NCBI GenBank assembly: GCA_947179485.1 | Contig: OX359245.1 | Location: 19,207,067-19,271,066 of the forward strand | Length of the DNA: 64,000 nucleotides | From: Allacma fusca | Lineage: Eukaryota; Arthropoda; Collembola; Symphypleona; Sminthuridae | Direction of reading: 5' to 3' | Notes under the pieces: model-generated | What the model was told of the DNA's origin: nothing | Database searches by the model: none | The model's input: the letters and a program-made list of their open reading frames with translations, nothing else | Program-made: the position numbers and the translations under genes | Part shown: in pieces, positions 57,501-64,000 of the stretch | Layout of the letters: every line of letters starts with the position of its first letter | Numbering within the stretch: the stretch's first letter is position 1

Positions 57501-60500
57501 AACATGCAAAAGGAATATGTCAGCGTTCTTTTCAACCCGAGTTATGTGTGTGAATTATTTAACCATAAAAGTTTCTTTTACAGCACGATGCATAATGTAT
57601 TTACATAGATATTAACAATAAGTACTTACAGTCTACGTAGGCTTACTACGCCAGTTTTAATTTCACTCTGCATTATATGCAGCAACATATAATGTTTTAC
57701 TACTTAATAGTTGATACATTTTGGATTGAGCACATTCCACTCTACTTAAGTCATGCCTATTCATATTGAACACTATAAATTCCGATGCATTTATCATTTA
57801 ACCTAGTTCGATCGTGATGTTTTTCAACTTGTACTTTTTAGTATGCATTTTAACTGACTCTGCATTTTAAATTCAAGAGGCGTCTTCGCTTCAGATTGAA
57901 TACACCCAGTCTCAAATTAAATAAGCAAGATTGCGGCATCGCACTGGGAACTTCTAAGATGCCAAAATAAAACTGTGGCATTGTAACTATAGAACTGACA
58001 CGCTGCGGCATACATAGAATCCGTCAATGCTGCTTGCATAAATAATTAAAGAGCGTGAACGTTCGTTAGCTCTACTGCAGTTATTCGATATAACCAATTG
58101 TACGGACGTCATGATGAATTATTTATAATTAGCTGTGAGTCAGAGGATTGGGTTGTCGGAAGTAAAAATAAAATACAGTAATCCCTCGGCTACCTAGTAG
58201 TTGAATCCTCCCCGTGGAAATGTTTAAGAATTGATACAGTTTACAGATTATGTATATATCTGTATGTAGTTAGGACGTTGAAGGTGATGAGGGATGGAAA
58301 TGTTCCTAGTTGTGGCACAGTAGTGTAAAAGAGCGAAAGTTTTTCTCACCGTGATTTGTATTAGTAAACTGTTTTCGTATCCTGGCCTTTCGCCAAAATT
58401 CGTGGTGGAATAAATTACTGGAATTTGTATTCCCATCCCATGTTCTGTCTTCATACAGGATACACAAGTTCCAATGAGTGACGAATGTTAAAATTAGGAG
58501 TAGAAATAAAACATCAAAATTGATACCCTGGATGCAAAAACTTTCATGTAGGGTTTCCTCAGGATATTTACATTCATACTTACTTATAATGCAACATAAA
58601 AGTCCATGAATGTAGTATTCTTCCCCCCGCCGTTGCATTAGTTAGCACAGTAGTTTTGCATTTGTTACTGTAGTCACTAATGACTATGAATTAATTATTA
58701 CTGAAGTATTAATCTCACTATTAGTGGGAGAGTTAGTTTAAGCAATAATTAATAGTGATGCCAATGGTCTGGTCTGATCCAGATTTTATGAAACTGGTCT
58801 GGTCCAAAGCGCAGACCAGACCATTGGTCTGGTCCAGTTTTTCGGACCAGACCAGTGGTCTGATCCAGTCATTCGGACCAGACCAGACCAAAGACCATGG
58901 TCCGGACCATGGTCCAGAAAACCATTCAGAGCAATTGAATAATCACATTTTATCCAGTCAAATTTTTTTTTATCCTCAGAAATGACATTTTTAATTTGTT
59001 CCACAGGATTTCGTTAACTCATAAATTTTTATTTTGCGTACTTTTGGGACCATGGTCCTGTGGTCTGGTCTGGTCTGGTCCTGAAGCTGGACCAATTGTA
59101 TCTGGTCTGGTCCAAGTGTTAGACCAGACCGGACCAGACCATACAAGTCTAGGACCAGACCGGACCAGACCAATAACGGACCATTATTAATGGTCCGGAC
59201 CAGACCATTGGCATCCCTAATAATTAATTATAGTAATTAGTCCACGCTTTTAAGGAGAGCTAGAGTTCAAGTTCACTATTCTACAATATTTATACTTTTT
59301 AATTGTGGCTCTACCTATAAAAACTTGTTTTTGCATCTCTGTGCATACCACAAATATCTACACATATACATAAGTACAAGTAAATAGGGTGCAGGACATA
59401 TCCCATGATTAATTTTGGTAATGATTAATTTGAGTACAGTACACTGTCAACTGTCAGCCTCGTGCGTCGTCAGTAAAACTAATAGTATTTCCCTGGACAA
59501 GTATCTTGGAGGAAATAATGCTATCATTGTGTATATATGTACATATCCCGTTTGTTGGGAAAACATACATATTATGAATTTGTTTCCTGGGACATTCTCT
59601 GGAAGTCCCTATTCTTCTGGCGTTCTGAATGATGAAACGATAAAACAAAATTAGATCCAACATCTCCCTCCTCAAGTCATGTATTCCTCCATTCCGACTA
59701 CGACCACTAGGACTGAAGGAAAGATGGAAAGAGAAATAAGGTTGTCATGGAGATTTAATTCAGGATTCGTTAGTATCATTGTTCTCGTTGTGCTTGATGC
59801 TTGGAGGTAGAAAAAAAACGATCTAGGGAGTAGTGGTGAAAGGCTTCCTGGAAAAGTAGCTCCGTGGGTTGTACCATTTTCAGGTAGTTACTTTGTATAT
59901 AGCTCTTGGAGAAGATTGCGATGCAAAAGATAGTTGTTTCAGCTAGTACTGCAGTGTTAATGGATGATGATTTGAAACGTGCGGAGAAAGAGAGCAAAAG
60001 AGAGAGAGATGAGAGAGAGAGACAGAGCGCGAGGCACTAGAATAGCAGTGCACTGACACTGGAATGATTTGATTATTTATGAAAATTCAGAGGGGAGATT
60101 GGTATTACACCATTCGCTATATCTATATCTGCTCATAGAATTACAACACTATGATATTACGGGATGATATTGAAATGCAGCAATGTTAGTATACAATCTG
60201 ATGTACTTATATATTGAGGGTTACTACAACTATGTGCACCATTATATGGACCTCCCTGAGTGTCTTGTGGCTAATGAGCCATTCCACACTCTCTCAACAA
60301 CCTCAAGGTTTTAATGAATTTTCAATGGATCTCTCTGAGGCTTCAGATACTCTCCAGTACAATTAGTACATGGACCAGATCCAAACCACATGTAGAGATG
60401 TAGAGCTTTGATTCTCTGGATAATGAATCCCTCGGAGTTAAAAGTGTGTATCTATAGATATCTATATGTCATATAACTATGTATGTAGGTGGAAGTGTTG

Positions 60501-62773
60501 AAAAAGTAATAATAATGGTATTAATGTATTCACTCCAGGTCACTGGAATTATCAGTCGGCAAGCTCACTGCGGTATTATTATCCAAGAGTTAAGGGGGGA
60601 AATCTATGTCTGTATGTGCGCGGAAAAGTCATAATTATTTTAAAACTCGGAAAGAAAGTCATTAAGTTTGAATTCAGAGCGGAGTGGGGTTTGCGGAGTT
60701 TGCTTACAATTCCTCTGGGACTGTGAGTGAGCCTAATTACAAAAAGCATTTGGTATTTAGCTATATTATCCCCTATATGTATATTTACATACATGTATCT
60801 CCATGAAATTTTGAACATTTAGTAGGGTATGTCGAGGGATCGGTACGTATTTTGGTTTCTGGCTTACCATTTCAGTATATATAATTATAGAAACAGAAAT
60901 TTTGGCATGCTGGTTAGGATATTGTGTATAATCAAACGTACTATGGTATCTATACTTACTTGGTCGGTTTTGCATCAAGTACTAGTTCTGTACATAAAAT
61001 TGTGGGATATTATGTATTTTCTACTGTAGTGGCTCCAGATATGTGTGTACATACACAACTTGTGTTATGGTAAACATTTTGGGACGGAATTCCGAATTGT
61101 ATCAGACTCTCCTTCCTCTGTACTACCATTCCTTTCACTCAAGAAGAGAGCTTGTTTACATAGAGAGAGGATTGCTCTTTCACTGTATCATAGGGTTCTT
61201 CAACTTTTCCATTGTCGTACAATGCACAATATCATACCACGAGGCAGAAAAGGATTTATTCATCCTGAAATCAGCCTTGCCTGTGTTTCGGTATTTTTTT
61301 TTTGTCTGGAGGTGTATCTGGTTTTTCTCTTCCTACCATTCCCCTGAACGTTCTGTTACTAATCCCATACGGACTTATCTACTTATACTTTTGTATATCT
61401 GAAGTAGATAAGTACAGGGCACAAGGGATCCCTCAAGTCTGGTGTAAAGTTTCTTTGGGCCCTTTTCCGTCTCCTGCTACTCTATAAACTATTACTTACA
61501 CATACATTTTTGATGTAAGCTCTGGGTTGTTCTCTGTGTGTGTGTGTGAAAGGTAGGGGAAGGAATTTTGAACTGTACAGTATTTTAACTTTTAACTTCC
61601 AACTTTTTTTTTTTACTATCAAGTGAGGGGGAAGAGTTCCTGGGATTTTCCAGCAGTTGTTTTTTTAAACTATTCTATCCCAATTGAGTAGTAAGTACAC
61701 ATGAAAACTTGTGTATCTACTTTAAGTAGATATTTGATGGAGCATTACATCATGGTATGGTAGAATCTAATTTTTTTTTTGAGGATTTTTCTTACATATG
61801 GAACATGTTGACATAGATCAAAGTATAGGAGTTTGTACTGAATTTTTGAGTGTAGTAAGAGGAGTCTATATATGTATGTACACTAAAACTAACGACGATA
61901 CTCTGTAGGATCTATCTAGACATTGTGACTACTTAAATATAAAAAAAATTTGCGAAACCCTCGATTCGCATACAAGTTAGATGTGAGTAAAGGATGTGGT
62001 GAAAGAGACCGTGAAATTATTTGAGATGAAAATTCCAGGGAACATATTCATGATTCCATGTAAAATTCTAAGTCTGTTAAGGGAAAGCCCTGGGAAAAGT
62101 TGAGGGAAAATCGCTAGGGAATTTTTTATGGATATTAGATTTACTTACTGTGAGCCTCTTTCACGTCATAGTCTATAAACATAGTATTTATGTGTAAGGT
62201 CTAAATGTACTTATATTATACAGTATAAATGGTTCGGATGAAAAGCGAATGTAAAAGCAAACGTTTCTACGGTCTAGGAAAAGCAGTAAGGTCTATAAAT
62301 ATGGAGAGACTGATTGTCTCTATATATACTTACTACTACAGATATATGCAGTCCCATAACATACAGTTACTACATACATATATGACTTTGTGCTTGTGCC
62401 TGTGCATACGTTAAGTTTGGATTCGTGGTAATAAAAAAAAAGAAGCAAGTTTGTAATTTCATGCATATTTTTTGGATTGTCTAATACAGAATTACCGGAA
62501 ACCAGCTTTACAAGATCGATTTCAAATCCGGAGGCTGTAATGAGACGAAGACGTCAGCAGAAACTAGAGAAGAAATTGGCACAGTTTCGTTCCAGGGATG
62601 GCGGACCTGATACAGGGGGAACACTCAAGATCTATGGAGAATCCCTCTGCCGAGATGTACCGTACAAAACGCTCCTGCTCTCTGTCAATGATACGGCAGT
62701 GTATGTAGTGAAAGAGATGCTTGCAAAGTATTCTCTTACTAATTATGATCCTCTCCAGTATTGCTTGGTTCAG
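54501..62773 (+). CDS. cno: canoe/afadin, 5' part (continues beyond window)
   Basis: Four exons visible: 54501-54614, 55114-55410, 55493-55637, 62490-62773; phases 0, 0, 1, and 0 at the edge exon; 280 codons. Afadin is the actin- and nectin-binding scaffold of adherens junctions that binds Ras/Rap GTPases. Exon 1 has WNANRLDLFEIS, the conserved N-terminus. Exon 2 encodes the first Ras-association domain (GVMRFYFQE, KCIRVASSAT, EKFRPDMRML, LVQLNW, DDREGRF). Exon 3 is the basic linker (FKRKLSKREKKQLKK). Exon 4 carries PETSFTRSISNPE, the KRRQQ-like basic helix (MRRRRQQKLEKKL) and the start of the second Ras-association domain. The FHA, dilute and PDZ domains must lie to the right. The start was taken at MGADALES; a second Met (MSRENL) lies 10 codons on. 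Confidence 0.92.
58753..59219. mobile_element. hAT-type fold-back MITE, 467 bp, with 8-bp TSD
   Basis: Starts TAGTGATGCCAATGGTCTGG and ends with the inverse, GACCATTGGCATCCCTA. Perfect 8-bp target duplication ATAATTAA at 58745-58752 and 59220-59227. The arms (about 58753-58925 and 59047-59219) consist largely of repeats of the decamer GGTCTGGTCC and its complement; the centre is about 120 bp of AT-rich unique sequence. Open frames on both strands are by-products of the decamer repeats. Confidence 0.92.
60001..60026. repeat. (GA)n microsatellite, interrupted
   Basis: GA-rich run in canoe intron 3. Confidence 0.85.
61535..61548. repeat. (TG)n microsatellite
   Basis: Seven TG units in canoe intron 3. 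Confidence 0.85.
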
Positions 62774-64000
62774 GTGAGTTTTTATTGACTGTATTTTGAA
62801 ATGTAAGGTCTGGTACGTGTAATTATACATATTATCCTTCAACGAAGTCAACTTTGACCAAGCACACTGCTGCACTGTGAGAATAAGCTTGCTTATCAGA
62901 TATTAAATTCTTCCTAAGAACCATCTTGTATTATTTCTTGGAATTATGTTTTATTGATATTTTATTTTTATTTGCAGCCCTTAAAATAATGCAATCATCT
63001 AATACTTGGCTTGTAATCGTTAGTGCTTTCACGGAATTTGACGTCCTATGTAATTTTTTTTGGGGGAGAAACCTGCACACACGTGCAGGCAGACTACTCC
63101 GAGCAGTAAATATTGTTAGCAGCGATGTTCTGGGTTCAGGGTTCTGGAGAATTGCGGGGGGACGAGTTGAGGCGTTGTTGGTTCAGGACGATACAATCAT
63201 CCGAACACTTAAGTTATTAACGGTGTTTTACTTGCTTTACTTCACACTGTTTGATCTTCCCCTGAATCCTCCTCTGTTGTCCCTTTCTCCGGGAGTATAG
63301 ATATATAAAAGGCAGGGATTGTGAAAAATCCAATGCCAGTTCGAGGAAGTACTTAAGCTATTTAGTGGCTCTCCTTTGATGTACATGTACTGTACTCTTC
63401 CTACATACGGAAGCCTTCACACATTTCTTATATTGCGTTTTACCGTGCGGTAGTTTCAAGAAATTCGTTTTAAGCTTCGGAATTCAACGTTTTTTCTGTT
63501 TCCAGAATTTCTCTAGAACGATTTCTCTATGAGAGTGTGTGAAGAGACACGTTATTATTGCCTTAAACCAAATTTTGAGTCATTGTATATACGCACATAC
63601 ATGTATACATATGACATACTAGTCCTATACACTGAGTTATGGAGTGAGTGGTACAAATCGAGCTGATCTGGGTACTTTTACTTGCTATCAGAGCAAACTG
63701 CTGTCACAGTTGAAGAAAAGCTGAAGGTGCACGCACACGTCAGAACATGATTATTATACAATAAGTTACTTTATGATACAAATAGATATTTTTGCTTGTA
63801 TATTTTGGTATAAGTATAGAACTTGAAGGCAAGTATCGATTTGGGTATGTATTGATTTTTGTTGTGTGTATCATTTCATGAGTTTTAGGATGTATGGGAC
63901 TAGGAGTGTGGAGAGCTCGGGAAACTGGTCCGAATATTTAGGCGATGAAAATTGAATTTAGTACTAAAGTAAAAGTATCTACGCCGAAACGAGACTCTAT
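62774..64000. other. cno: canoe intron 4, partial
   Basis: Begins with the donor GTGAGT at 62774. No continuation of the second Ras-association domain is seen before the window ends. A 124-codon frame at 62926-63300 does not resemble afadin. Confidence 0.65.

Larger units (their letters stand above)
55638..62489. other. cno: canoe intron 3, 6.85 kb
   Basis: Far longer than the other introns in the window. It contains the hAT-type MITE at 58753-59219, GA and TG microsatellites and many GTATATG-like AT-rich stretches. No embedded gene is supported on either strand. Confidence 0.7.

Noticed and set aside
58755-59190. Open frames on both strands rich in Gly-Pro-Asp-Gln-Thr and Trp-Ser repeats
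   Set aside because: They are read-outs of the GGTCTGGTCC decamers in the MITE arms. Frames occur on both strands with the same repeat, which marks them as non-coding.
61043-61402. 119-codon open frame in canoe intron 3
   Set aside because: It overlaps another long frame on the same strand and has a composition typical of AT-rich intron sequence (Tyr, Phe, Ile, Leu).
62926-63300. 124-codon open frame right of canoe exon 4
   Set aside because: The afadin sequence expected next in the second Ras-association domain is absent, and the frame has no recognisable domain. It is treated as intronic.

Overview
This window is eukaryotic nuclear DNA. It is AT-rich, with many short GT-AG introns (about 60-180 bp), AATAAA-type polyadenylation signals and small DNA transposons. 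The gene content points to an arthropod: a cluster of ZAD-like C2H2 zinc-finger genes, a seven-exon gustatory-receptor-like membrane protein, and orthologues of Canoe/afadin, Failed-axon-connections (FAXC) and ZCCHC24. FANCJ-type helicases make a higher fly unlikely, since Drosophila lacks FANCJ. A springtail or another non-dipteran hexapod is my best guess, but the sequence alone does not settle it.

Layout. 5-605: end of a small Cys/Gly-rich gene. 1291-9592: three ZAD-like zinc-finger genes (A, B, C) head to tail on +. 10632-17455: a segmental duplication on the minus strand carrying two intronless FANCJ/BRIP1-like helicases. 18245-20373: an F-box gene. 21972-23985: zinc-finger gene D. 26024-26999 (-): ZCCHC24-like gene. 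29074-31261: gustatory-receptor-like gene. 32591-35239: zinc-finger gene E. 36249-37364: a coiled-coil gene. 38617-44904: zinc-finger genes F and G. 45744-50798: tandem FAXC pair. 54501 to beyond the right edge: canoe/afadin, whose third intron is 6.85 kb.

The dominant theme is one family of seven zinc-finger proteins sharing exon order and intron phase (every intron phase 1): an exon with an N-terminal CxxC...CxxC ZAD-like domain, a long acidic/basic linker exon ending in an unusual conserved finger module, a three-finger exon, and a last exon with two or more fingers and a conserved tail. They differ in linker sequence, finger sequence and C-terminal completeness, as expected for a fast-expanding family of DNA-binding regulators. 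All splice models were built by hand; reading frame closes across every junction of each complete model, but no transcript data were available.

Mobile DNA: two 175-bp hAT-type MITEs of one family with 8-bp target duplications (one has its empty site preserved in the paralogous duplication), one 467-bp hAT-type fold-back MITE in the canoe intron, and one probable palindromic MITE between the FAXC copies.
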